A DNA stretch of 43,273 nt from assembly GCA_964466315.1 (NCBI GenBank), contig CAYXNS010000020.1:1-43273 (forward strand), given 5' to 3'. The notes beneath the pieces are model-generated. The model saw nothing but the letters and a program-made list of their open reading frames with translations. It searched no databases and was not told the DNA's origin. Shown in pieces: positions 32,215-40,648 of this stretch. The number at the start of each line of letters is the position of its first letter. Position 1 is the stretch's first letter. The position numbers and the translations under genes are program-made. This stretch comes from SMWC01 sp964466315 (GTDB lineage: Bacteria > Pseudomonadota > Gammaproteobacteria > Steroidobacterales > Rariloculaceae).

Positions 32215-34761
32215 CTAGTCCGGCTCGTCTTCCTGTAGGATCTCCACCCGCTCCAGCCCAACGAGCGTGTCATCCGCATCCAACCGGATCAATCGCACTC
32301 CTTGTGTGTTCCTTCCCATGACGGAAATCTCCACCGTCGGCGTTCTGACGAGCGTGCCGCCGGAACTGATGAGCATGACTTCGTCGCCTTGCGAGAGCTG
32401 CAGCGCACCGACGACCCGGCCATTCCGGTGGGAAGCCTGGATCGCGATTACCCCCTGTCCGCCACGTCCCTGCACTGGAAACTCGTCGAGGGGTGTCCGT
32501 TTTCCGTAGCCGTTCTCCGTGGCAATGAGCATCAGGTCCTTGTCGGGAATACTCAACGCAATCACTTCATCGTCATCACCCGCCAGACGAAGGCCGCGAA
32601 CGCCGGCGGCAGTCCTGCCCATCGTGCGGACATCGCTCTCGGAGAAGCGAATCGCCTTTCCGGAACGGGCAAATAGCATGACATCCTGTTCGCCTTGGGT
32701 GATGCCGGCACCGATCAGGCGATCGTCCTCACGCAGCTCGACGGCGATGATTCCGTTCGCTCGAGGGCGTGAGAACGCGCTCAGCTGCGTTTTCTTCACC
32801 GTTCCCTGCTTGGTTGCGAAAATCACGTAGCGATCGTCATCGAACTCCTTGATGGGCACGACGGCGTTGATACGTTCGTCATCTTTGAGTGGCAAGAGAT
32901 TCACGATTGGTCGTCCACGTGAGCTCGATCCAGCCTGGGGTACCTGGTAAACCTTGAGCCAATAGGCTTTACCTTTGCTGGAAAAACACAGCAACGTGTC
33001 GTGTGAGTTCGCGATAAATAGCTGGTCGATGAAATCCTCGTCCTTGACCCGCGCTGCCGCCCGGCCACGGCCGCCGCGGCGCTGAGCTTGATACGTGGTC
33101 ACGGGTTGCGCCTTGGCGTAACCTCCGTGGGACAGCGTGACGACGACATCTTCCTCGGGTATCAGATCTTCGATCGTGAGGTCGGTATAGTCCCCGACGA
33201 TCTCCGTGCGACGTGGGTCCGCATAGCGCTCACGGATCTCCAGGAGCTCCTTGCGAATCACGCCTTCGAGTTTTTCCGGGGTTGCCAGAATCTCTTGATA
33301 CTCTTGAATTTTATCTACTAATTCACTGAATTCTTTAATAATTTTACCCTGCTCCAGAGCTGTCAGGCGGTGCAGCCGCAAGTCCAGAATGGCCTGCGCC
33401 TGAACGTCGGACAGGCGGTAGCCCGCAGCGCTCAAACCCGTGTCCTCCGCCAGCCCGTCGGGACGCGTGGCTTCGGTGCCGGCGCGTTCCAGCATCCCGA
33501 CCACGGCGCCTGGCGCCCAGTCTCGCTCGGTCAACGCAACCCTGGCTTCAGCGGGGGATTCAGAACGCTTGATGAGCGCGATGACCTCATCGATATTCTC
33601 GAGCGCGACGGTCTGCCCTTCCAGGACATGGGCGCGTTCCCGGGCCTTCCTGAGTTCGAACAGCGTCCGCCGCGTAACGACCTCACGCCGATGCCGCAAG
33701 AACGCCTCCAGAATTTCCTTCAGCATCAGCAGCCTCGGCTGCCCGTCCGCCAGCCCGACCATGTTGATACCGAACACGCTCTGAATCTGCGTTTGCTTGT
33801 ACAGGTTATTCAGAACGACATCGGACAGTTCGCCGCGACGCAGCTCGATCACGACGCGCATGCCGTCTTTGTCGGACTCGTCCCGCAGCTCGCTTATCCC
33901 TTCGAGACGTTTGTCGCGAACGAGTTCGGCGATCTTCTCGATTAGGCGCGCCTTGTTGACCTGATACGGCAACTCGGTGATCACGATCGCTTCGCGACCA
34001 GCCGTCCCCAGAGGCTCGATATGTGTCCGCGCACGAATATAGAGGCGGCCGCGCCCCGTGGAATAAGCGTTGACGATTCCCTGAGCGCCGTGGATCAATC
34101 CGGCAGTTGGAAAATCGGGGCCGGGAACCAGTTTGATGAGATCGGCGATACCGAGTTCGGGATTCTCGAGCAGCGCCAGGCACGCGTTGACGATCTCGCC
34201 GAGATTGTGCGGCGGAATGTTGGTGGCCATACCGACCGCAATGCCGGACGACCCGTTGACCAGGAGATTCGGTACGCGTGTCGGCAGGACGTTCGGCTCA
34301 TGCTCGCTCTCGTCATAATTCGCCGCGAAGTCGACCGTCTCTTTGTCGATGTCGGACAGCAGATCCTGAGCCATCCTAGCCATGCGAATTTCGGTGTAGC
34401 GCATAGCAGCCGGCGCATCGCCGTCGACGGAGCCAAAGTTGCCCTGCCCGTCGACGAGCAGATAGCGCATGGAGAAGGGCTGCGCCATACGGACGATGGT
34501 CTCGTAGACCGCGCTATCGCCGTGTGGATGGTACTTACCGATCACGTCACCGACGACACGGGCCGATTTTTTGTACGGTTTGTTGAAGTCGTTCCCCAGT
34601 TCGCGCATGGCATACAGGATGCGGCGATGGACCGGTTTGAGGCCATCGCGGATATCCGGCAGCGCGCGTCCCACGATTACGCTCATGGCATAATCGAGAT
34701 ACGACTGTTTCATCTCGTCTTCGAGATTGACCGGATAGATTTCCTTTGCGAGTTCGGCCAT
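32215..34761 (-). CDS. gyrA: DNA gyrase subunit A
   Basis: An 848-residue type IIA topoisomerase subunit that, with GyrB, introduces negative supercoils. The quinolone-pocket region reads GKYHPHGDSAVYETIVRM. The catalytic Tyr is in MRYTEIRM. The C-terminal beta-pinwheel has the GyrA box YQAQRRGGRG needed for DNA wrapping, and blades with the repeated (K/R)-x-T-x-L pattern. At the position equivalent to E. coli Asp87 there is Glu, the usual residue in Gram-positive gyrases. The stretch at about 33299-33350 uses AT-rich codons in a helical segment (GKIIKEFSELVDKIQEYQ). The gene heads the minus-strand core block and is divergent from mtaD. Confidence 0.97.
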   Translation of the reverse strand: MAELAKEIYPVNLEDEMKQSYLDYAMSVIVGRALPDIRDGLKPVHRRILYAMRELGNDFNKPYKKSARVVGDVIGKYHPHGDSAVYETIVRMAQPFSMRYLLVDGQGNFGSVDGDAPAAMRYTEIRMARMAQDLLSDIDKETVDFAANYDESEHEPNVLPTRVPNLLVNGSSGIAVGMATNIPPHNLGEIVNACLALLENPELGIADLIKLVPGPDFPTAGLIHGAQGIVNAYSTGRGRLYIRARTHIEPLGTAGREAIVITELPYQVNKARLIEKIAELVRDKRLEGISELRDESDKDGMRVVIELRRGELSDVVLNNLYKQTQIQSVFGINMVGLADGQPRLLMLKEILEAFLRHRREVVTRRTLFELRKARERAHVLEGQTVALENIDEVIALIKRSESPAEARVALTERDWAPGAVVGMLERAGTEATRPDGLAEDTGLSAAGYRLSDVQAQAILDLRLHRLTALEQGKIIKEFSELVDKIQEYQEILATPEKLEGVIRKELLEIRERYADPRRTEIVGDYTDLTIEDLIPEEDVVVTLSHGGYAKAQPVTTYQAQRRGGRGRAAARVKDEDFIDQLFIANSHDTLLCFSSKGKAYWLKVYQVPQAGSSSRGRPIVNLLPLKDDERINAVVPIKEFDDDRYVIFATKQGTVKKTQLSAFSRPRANGIIAVELREDDRLIGAGITQGEQDVMLFARSGKAIRFSESDVRTMGRTAAGVRGLRLAGDDDEVIALSIPDKDLMLIATENGYGKRTPLDEFPVQGRGGQGVIAIQASHRNGRVVGALQLSQGDEVMLISSGGTLVRTPTVEISVMGRNTQGVRLIRLDADDTLVGLERVEILQEDEPD

Positions 34762-34992
34762 GTTATTTACCGCAAATACTGGCCCCTCCCGGTCTGCGAC
34801 AAAGCACCGGGTGAGCTAAAAAACGCTGAGAGAGAAACGGGTCGTCAAACCGCTGTGACCATACATTTTCTACGGCCAGACACGCTCGACAAATCAGGTT
34901 CCAAGTACTCAATAATAGGGGCAAATTCTACCATAAGGGAGTCCCTCCCCGTAGGGTTAAGGGGCCGGCAAGCGGCTATACTTCGCGTCATA
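34762..34992. promoter_or_regulatory. Divergent gyrA/mtaD intergenic region
   Basis: These 231 bases hold no gene. On the minus strand TAGAAT (complement of 34925-34930) is a possible -10 for gyrA, without a convincing -35. A short palindrome GGGAGTCCC lies at 34937-34945. The gyrA leader would be about 160 bases. No known riboswitch or clear terminator was recognised. Confidence 0.35.
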
Positions 34993-36363
34993 ATGAGGCC
35001 GCCGAATCGACCGGACAACCCCTCACGAGTGAGTCATCCAGATTTGAATCAACGCATAGACGCACTGATCTTCCCCCGCTGGACGATCGCTGTGGAACCG
35101 GACACTTCGGTTCTGCAGGACGTTGCAGTCGCGGTCGACAAAGGCCGAATCGTCGAGCTCCTTCCTCGCGGCGAGGCGCTCGCCCGTTACACGCCGGATG
35201 CAACTCATGAGCGGCCTGGCCACGTGCTGCTGCCCGGCCTCATCAATGCGCACACGCACGCTGCGATGAGCCTGATGCGAGGCTATGCCGACGATATGCC
35301 CCTTGCCCGTTGGCTCGAGGAACGCATCTGGCCGACCGAGATGAATCTGGTAAATCCCGACTTCGTTGCCGACGGGACTCGGCTGGCGGTAGCGGAAATG
35401 CTGCGGGCGGGTACGACCTGCTTCGCGGATATGTATTTCTTTCCCGACCAGGTGGCTGATGTCGCGGCGGATGCCGGAATACGGGCTGCGGTCGGTATGC
35501 CCGTACTCGAGTTCCCTTCGCCATGGGCCGCGGCTCCGGATGAGTACATCAGTAAAGGCTTGGCCGTTCACGATGCTTATCGAGCCCAGCCACTCATCAG
35601 TACGTTCTTTGCGCCACACGCTCCGTATAGCGTCAGCGATGAAACCTTCCGGCGCATCCGCCAGCTTGCCGATGAGCTAGAGATTCCGGTGCAGCTGCAC
35701 GTGCATGAAACGGCGCAGGAGGTCGAAGACGCGCTGTCTCAGTCGAGCAAGCGGCCGCTGAGGCGTCTCGACGAGTTGGGCTTGCTGAACTCGGCGCTCA
35801 TGGCCGTACACGCGACTCAGCTCACTAACGGCGAGATCGAGCAGTTGGCGCTCGCCGGTGCCAGCGTCGTGCACTGCCCGCGATCGAATCTCAAGCTTGC
35901 GAGCGGTGCTTGTCCGGTGGCCAGACTGCTCGAGCGCGGCGTCAATGTAGCGTTGGGCACCGATGGCGCGGCCAGCAACAACCGGCTGGATCTATGGGCT
36001 GAGATGGAAGTGGCAGCGCTTTTCGGCAAGCATGTGGCGCAGGATCCGGAAGCGATTCCCGCACCCGTCGCACTCGAGATGGCAACTATTAACGGTGCTC
36101 GGGCTCTGGGGCTAGCTGACGAGGTTGGGTCCGTAGTTCCCGGTAAGGCGGCGGATGTGATCTGTGTCGAGTTGACGTCACCGGCCGTGCGGCCGGTGCT
36201 GGACCCCTTGTCACAACTCGTATATTGTGCAGGGCGCGAGCACGTTACCGATGTCTGGGTAGCCGGCGAGCATCTCGTTGAACGTAGCGCGCTCACGCGC
36301 ATGGAACCTCTGGGTGTCCTCGAACGGGCGGACCAGTGGGGGAAACGGGTTCTGGAAGCATGA
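34993..36363 (+). CDS. mtaD: TRZ/ATZ-family deaminase, 5-methylthioadenosine/S-adenosylhomocysteine deaminase type
   Basis: A 456-residue metal-dependent amidohydrolase. All metal and catalytic positions are present: NAHTHAAMSLMRGYADD, the downstream APHAPYSVS, LHVHETAQEVED and GTDGAASNNRLDLWAEM. Family members deaminate adenosine-type nucleosides, chiefly 5'-methylthioadenosine or S-adenosylhomocysteine. ATG 34993 is chosen as the first ATG near the homologous N-terminus; no good Shine-Dalgarno sequence is seen, and GTG 35029 is an alternative. The frame also runs far upstream but antisense to gyrA. It overlaps ubiG (ATGA). The mtaD-ubiG order next to gyrA is the one in Pseudomonas. Confidence 0.9.
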   Translation: MRPPNRPDNPSRVSHPDLNQRIDALIFPRWTIAVEPDTSVLQDVAVAVDKGRIVELLPRGEALARYTPDATHERPGHVLLPGLINAHTHAAMSLMRGYADDMPLARWLEERIWPTEMNLVNPDFVADGTRLAVAEMLRAGTTCFADMYFFPDQVADVAADAGIRAAVGMPVLEFPSPWAAAPDEYISKGLAVHDAYRAQPLISTFFAPHAPYSVSDETFRRIRQLADELEIPVQLHVHETAQEVEDALSQSSKRPLRRLDELGLLNSALMAVHATQLTNGEIEQLALAGASVVHCPRSNLKLASGACPVARLLERGVNVALGTDGAASNNRLDLWAEMEVAALFGKHVAQDPEAIPAPVALEMATINGARALGLADEVGSVVPGKAADVICVELTSPAVRPVLDPLSQLVYCAGREHVTDVWVAGEHLVERSALTRMEPLGVLERADQWGKRVLEA

Positions 36364-37076
36364 GCGAAGCCCCCGCAAATTCGGATCCGGCAGAACTCGC
36401 CAAATTCGAGGCCGTAGCGGACGAATGGTGGAATCCGGAGGGGCCTCTCAAGACCCTCCACGATATCAATCCGCTGCGCGTGAGTTATATCTCGGAACGT
36501 GTAACGTTGAAGGGTGCTTGCGTCCTGGACGTAGGCTGTGGCGGTGGTCTCCTCAGTGAAGCGCTGGCCGCGCGAGAAGCAGATGTCCTCGGTATCGATC
36601 TGGCTGAGCCCAGCCTCGAGGCTGCTCGCCGACATGCAGCTGAGAGCGGAAGTGGGGTGGAATATCGCCTGGTCGATGCCGTAGATCTTGCAGATCGGGA
36701 GCCCGGCCGATTCGATGTCATTACCTGCCTCGAATTGCTCGAGCACATCCCCGATCCGGCGTCGCTCGTCGCAGCATGCTCGCGGGCAGTACGCCCGGGT
36801 GGAAGTGTGTTTTTCTCCACGATCAACCGAAACGCCAAGAGTTTCCTGCTTGCAATCGTCGGGGCCGAGCATGTCTTACGCATGGTGCCGCGCGGAACGC
36901 ACGAATATCTCAAGCTCGTCCGCCCGGCCGAACTAGCCGCATGGTGTCGCCGAGCCGGCCTGGACTTGCGGGATACCGCCGGCCTGCACTTCAATCCCCT
37001 GACGCAGAGCTACCGTATGGGCGGTAATACCGACGTGAATTACTTTTGCCACACAACACGGAGTGCGCCCGAATGA
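36360..37076 (+). CDS. ubiG: Ubiquinone biosynthesis O-methyltransferase
   Basis: A 238-residue SAM-dependent methyltransferase that performs both O-methylations in ubiquinone synthesis. The family N-terminus is visible: FEAVADEWWNPEGPLKTLHDINPLR. The SAM site is VLDVGCGGGLLSEALA and GIDLAEPSLEAARRHA. LELLEHIPDP and FFSTINRNAKSFLLAIVGAE, the UbiG membrane-association region, follow. The end NTDVNYF is also typical. ATG 36360 overlaps the mtaD stop, and the ubiG stop overlaps the next start at 37073, both as ATGA, so the genes are tightly coupled. Confidence 0.96.
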   Translation: MSEAPANSDPAELAKFEAVADEWWNPEGPLKTLHDINPLRVSYISERVTLKGACVLDVGCGGGLLSEALAAREADVLGIDLAEPSLEAARRHAAESGSGVEYRLVDAVDLADREPGRFDVITCLELLEHIPDPASLVAACSRAVRPGGSVFFSTINRNAKSFLLAIVGAEHVLRMVPRGTHEYLKLVRPAELAAWCRRAGLDLRDTAGLHFNPLTQSYRMGGNTDVNYFCHTTRSAPE

Positions 37077-37762
37077 AGATTCGGGCGGTCTTACTCGACC
37101 TGGACGGCACACTCGCCGATACCGCGCCCGATCTCGTCGCCGTGCTCAACGAGTTGTTGCTGCGGCACAAACGCTCGCGGGCGCCCTACGCCATCGCGAG
37201 AAACGAAGTCTCTAACGGTGCAATCGGTTTGATTAGGCTCGGTTTCGGGACCGACTTCAGCGAAACGCAATTGGAGGATCTCCGTCAGGAGTTTCTCGAG
37301 ATCTACACCAGAAATGTAGCCGTAAATAGCCGTTTATTCAATGGACTAGATAGTATATTTGATGTCCTATCTAGTAATGGGCAGGCTTGGGGCATCGTGA
37401 CCGACAAACCCGCTGCGATGACAAACCCGTTGCTGGAAGCATTAGGTTTGAGCGGCTCGCCGGCATGCGTCATCAGCGGCGATCGTTTACCGCAGCGCAA
37501 ACCTCACCCGGCGCCCCTGCTATTGGCGGCAGAAGAGCTCGGCGTCGACGCGGAACGCTGTGTCTACGTTGGCGACGCGCCACGCGACATCGAGGCCGGT
37601 CGTGCCGCCGGAATGAGTACGATCGCGGTAACCTACGGTTATATTCGCCCACACCAGGACCCGTATAGTTGGGGGGCCGATACCGTGATTACGAAACCGT
37701 TCGCTCTGCTCGACGCCATCGAACGGCTCGAGACTGCAGAAAGGAATGATATTGCCTGCTAA
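37073..37762 (+). CDS. HAD phosphatase, MupP-like or phosphoglycolate phosphatase
   Basis: A 229-residue HAD hydrolase. Motif I is VLLDLDGTLADTAPDL, with the nucleophilic Asp. Motif II is IVTDKPA, motif III the Lys in LPQRKPHPAPLLLAAEELG, and motif IV YVGDAPRDIEAGRAAG. The end reads YGYIRPHQDPYSWGAD. It is often annotated as phosphoglycolate phosphatase (Gph). The position between ubiG and yciK is that of Pseudomonas MupP, an N-acetylmuramic acid 6-phosphate phosphatase of cell-wall recycling, and the YGYI...WGAD ending agrees. I favour MupP by synteny. An AT-rich patch with a 9-bp inverted repeat lies within (37345-37375). Confidence 0.88.
   Translation: MKIRAVLLDLDGTLADTAPDLVAVLNELLLRHKRSRAPYAIARNEVSNGAIGLIRLGFGTDFSETQLEDLRQEFLEIYTRNVAVNSRLFNGLDSIFDVLSSNGQAWGIVTDKPAAMTNPLLEALGLSGSPACVISGDRLPQRKPHPAPLLLAAEELGVDAERCVYVGDAPRDIEAGRAAGMSTIAVTYGYIRPHQDPYSWGADTVITKPFALLDAIERLETAERNDIAC
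37345..37375. repeat. 9-bp perfect inverted repeat inside the HAD phosphatase gene
   Basis: ACTAGATAG (37345-37353) and CTATCTAGT (37367-37375) form perfect arms around a 13-base loop in an AT-rich patch, which stands out from the GC-rich coding sequence around it. The frame is intact through it. Confidence 0.6.
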
Positions 37763-39024
37763 CACCGTACTCGTGATCTATCTTCTCGCTGCCGGTGTTG
37801 TTGGCTTTATCATCGGACTATTGGCGGCGTTGAGCTTGTCCAAATCGCAACGTGCGCAACTACGCCAGGAACTCGCTCAAAAAGACGCGGAGATCAAGAA
37901 TCAGGAGCATCTCGATGCGGAACGCGAACAAGCGCTGCCACTCGCCGCAGAGCGGCTCAGCGCCGCATTCGGCCAGCTCGCTAACGAGCAGCTCCAGAGC
38001 CACTCCGAGACCTTCCTGAAACTCGCCCGGGAGAGCCTCGGTACCCACCACGAGCGTGCCAAAGCCGAGCTCGCATCTCGAGAACAAGCGGTGGAGAACC
38101 TCGTCAAACCGATCCGCGACGCCTTAGGTCGCACTGAAGCGCAGATCGACGCCCTGGAGAAGGCGCGCTGCGAGGCGCACGGCAGCATCACCGCACAATT
38201 GGAGGCCATGGCGGCTGGTCAGCGTACGCTGAGCTCCGAGACCCGCAACCTGGTCAACGCACTCCGACGACCCGAGGTGCGCGGTCAGTGGGGAGAGATC
38301 ACGCTCCGGCGCCTCGTCGAGCTGGCCGGTATGGTCGAACATTGCGACTTCGTCGCGCAGAATTACACCGAGACGGAAGACGGCGCCATCCACCCGGATC
38401 TGATCATCAACATGCCCGATAATCGGCAGGTCGTGGTCGACGTCAAAACGCCACTCGACGCCTATCTCGACGCGACGCAGAACGACGACGAGGCGAGCCG
38501 CTTGACCGCCCTGGAGCGGCACGCGACGAATGTAGCGAAACGAGTTCGTGAACTCGCGACCAAGGCCTATTGGGCGCAGTTCGAGCGCAGCCCTGACGCA
38601 GCGTCCCGATCTGTTGGACGACGCGCTACGCCAGCAAGTCATTCTTGCGACACCGACGAGTTTCGTAGCGCTGCTGAAAGCGATCGTCTACGGCTGGCAG
38701 CAGACGGCGCTGGCGGAGAACACCGCGGAAATTCGTCAACTCGCCGTCCAATTGTACGAGCGTCTGAACAGCTTCACGACTCATCTGAGTAACGTGGGTA
38801 AAGAGCTCGGTAATAGCGTGAAGGCCTACAACCAGGCCATCGGTGCTCTGGAGCACCGCGTGCTGCCGGGCGCGCGCCGTTTCACCGAGCTCGGCGTGAC
38901 CCCCAAACAACGCCTCGAGCCGGTGCCAACAATAGAAGATGTGCCGCGAGAACTCGCCTCGGCCGTGCCGGACGAGGAGAACGACGAGGTGAACTCGAAC
39001 GATAAGCTCGAGCGGTCCGGCTGA
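37746..39024 (+). pseudogene. rmuC: rmuC, broken by an out-of-frame internal deletion
   Basis: The N-terminal part (37746-38580) encodes an RmuC protein: a membrane anchor (VIYLLAAGVVGFIIGLLAAL), a long coiled coil, and the nuclease-like core RRPEVRGQWGEITLRRLVELAGM, YTETEDGAIHPDLIINMPD and VVVDVKTPLDAYL. At FERSP (codons 279-283) the frame switches: the family continuation SAALTQRPDLLDDAL then VILATPTSFVALLKAIVYGW is found one base out of phase and runs to 39024. The usual block between them (a hydrophobic strand ending in PGE) is absent. In the first frame translation ends at 38792 after unrelated sequence. The 5' end overlaps the phosphatase gene by 17 bases. RmuC limits inversions between short repeats. 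Confidence 0.85.
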
Positions 39025-39055
39025 TGCAGGTGGTGAGCGGAATCAGGCCTCGGCC

Positions 39056-39844
39056 ATGACGCGGGGCCCGCAGCATTGGGATACGTACGAGCCCGCTGCT
39101 GATCTGTTCGCGGACAGGGTCATTCTGGTTACGGGTGCGACATCAGGTATCGGGCACGCCGTCGCGCGGGATCTGGCACGGCATGGCGCAACAGTTGTGC
39201 TCCACGGCCGAAATGGGGCGGCGCTCGAGGCCGTGTACGATGAACTCAAGGAGCTGGGCCCAGAGCCGGTTGCAGCTCAACTGGATCTGGAGCGTGCTCA
39301 GGGAGATGAGTATCAGCTGTTGACCGAACAGATTGAGGCACGCTTTGATCGCCTCGATGGCCTGCTGCATAACGCCGGTATCCTCGGTGATCTCAGTCCG
39401 ATCGAACACTACAACATCGGACTCTGGCAGAAGGTCATGCATATCAATCTCACCGCCCCGTTTATTCTGACGCGCTGCTTTTTGCCATTATTGCGGCGTT
39501 CCACGGATGCGTCGATCCTGTTCACGTCGAGCGGAGTCGGGAATGCGGGCCGCGCGTACTGGGGTGCCTACTGCGCATCGAAATTCGGTACCGAAGGACT
39601 GGCGCAGACTCTTGCCGATGAGTGCGAGAACACCGCGATTCGTGTGAACTGCATCAATCCCGGTTCAACGCGGACGAGCATGCGCCGAAAGGCATTCCCG
39701 GCAGAGGATCCGGATTCGCTGCCGACTCCAGAAAGCATCACGGCGCCGTATCTCTATCTGCTGGGTCCAGACAGTCGTGGTGTTTCGGGGGGGCGGTTCG
39801 AGGGGCGCCCGGGCAGCAAACCCGCTAGTCAACCTGGCGAATAA
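39056..39844 (+). CDS. yciK: Short-chain dehydrogenase/reductase, YciK-like
   Basis: A 262-residue SDR. The cofactor loop is ILVTGATSGIGHAVARDLARHGA (about residues 23-45, TGxxxGxG). LLHNAGILG is the NAG motif. The catalytic Ser is in LFTSSGVGNAG and the Tyr-x3-Lys in YCASKFGTEGLAQ. The ending PYLYLLGPDSRGVSG is typical of YciK. The substrate is not known for the family. Position after ubiG and the phosphatase is as in Pseudomonas. It faces rluB across 13 bases. Confidence 0.9.
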   Translation: MTRGPQHWDTYEPAADLFADRVILVTGATSGIGHAVARDLARHGATVVLHGRNGAALEAVYDELKELGPEPVAAQLDLERAQGDEYQLLTEQIEARFDRLDGLLHNAGILGDLSPIEHYNIGLWQKVMHINLTAPFILTRCFLPLLRRSTDASILFTSSGVGNAGRAYWGAYCASKFGTEGLAQTLADECENTAIRVNCINPGSTRTSMRRKAFPAEDPDSLPTPESITAPYLYLLGPDSRGVSGGRFEGRPGSKPASQPGE

Positions 39845-39857
39845 CCGTGAGAACGGG

Positions 39858-40598
39858 TTACGGTGCCGGAAGACCGACCGTGTCATAGAGAGCTTCGATC
39901 TCTCGTGGCGATAGCGATCGCGAGTCGCCCCTATGGAGATCGCCCAGCGAGACTGGTCCGTAACGAACTCGGATCAGGCGGCTGACGGCGATACCCAGCG
40001 CTTCGAACACGCGCCGGATCTCACGGTTACGGCCCTCGTGCAGTGTTATGCGATACCAGACATTGATTCCCGACCCGCCGCCCTTACGAACTTGATCGAG
40101 TTTTGCGATGCCGTCGTCGAGTTCGACACCCCGCTTAAGTTGAGCCAGCTGTTCGTGCGTAAGTTCGCCCATGAGCCTTACCGCGTACTCGCGAGAGATT
40201 TCGTAGCTCGGGTGCATCAGGCGATGGGCCAGCTCACCGTCGGAGGTCAGTAATAACAGTCCGGAGGTATTAATGTCGAGTCGCCCGACGGATATCCAAC
40301 GACCATGCCTAGGGGGCTTGAGTTCACTAAAAATCGTTCGTCGTCCTTCCGGGTCGCTGTGGCTCGTAATCTCGCCGACGGGTTTGTAATACAGGCGATA
40401 GTATTTACGTCCACGTTCGTTCGTACTGATTTTGAGCGGGCGCCCATCGAGCTGGATCTTCTCGCCACCGGAAAGCTGATCGCCGAGTTGCGCTGGTCGA
40501 CCGTCGATCACGATTCGACCCTGCTTGATCCAGCGTTCGACCTCCCGGCGTGAGGCTACACCAGCGTTCGCCAGGACTTTCTGGATTCGATCTGCCAT
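39858..40598 (-). CDS. rluB: 23S rRNA pseudouridine synthase B
   Basis: A 246-residue pseudouridine synthase. An N-terminal S4 RNA-binding domain (IQKVLANAGVASRREVERWIKQG, residues about 5-60) precedes the RsuA-type catalytic domain. The catalytic Asp is in VGRLDINTSGLLLLTSDGEL. KPVGEITSHSDPEGR, SREYAVRL and EGRNREIRRVFEALG are also typical. RluB modifies U2605 of 23S rRNA (E. coli numbering). The protein lacks the long basic C-terminal tail of many RluB proteins. It is the last gene of the minus-strand scpAB block and lies about 50 bases downstream of scpB. Confidence 0.93.
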   Translation of the reverse strand: MADRIQKVLANAGVASRREVERWIKQGRIVIDGRPAQLGDQLSGGEKIQLDGRPLKISTNERGRKYYRLYYKPVGEITSHSDPEGRRTIFSELKPPRHGRWISVGRLDINTSGLLLLTSDGELAHRLMHPSYEISREYAVRLMGELTHEQLAQLKRGVELDDGIAKLDQVRKGGGSGINVWYRITLHEGRNREIRRVFEALGIAVSRLIRVRYGPVSLGDLHRGDSRSLSPREIEALYDTVGLPAP

Positions 40599-40648
40599 CT
40601 TAGGCCGGCCGGGTATGCGGCGACCGATATGCCCAGTATCAGCAAGCC

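Noticed and set aside
34480..34580. Glu at Asp87 of GyrA as an acquired quinolone-resistance mutation
   Set aside because: Glu is wild type in many bacteria and Ser83 is intact; a natural variant is more likely.
34021..34992. Upstream extension of the mtaD frame across the 5' half of gyrA
   Set aside because: It is antisense to gyrA and contains no deaminase sequence; the homologous N-terminus begins at about 34993.
35817..36872. 351-codon antisense frame across mtaD and ubiG
   Set aside because: Low-complexity Arg/Ser-rich translation, antisense to two clear genes; a shadow of GC-rich coding.
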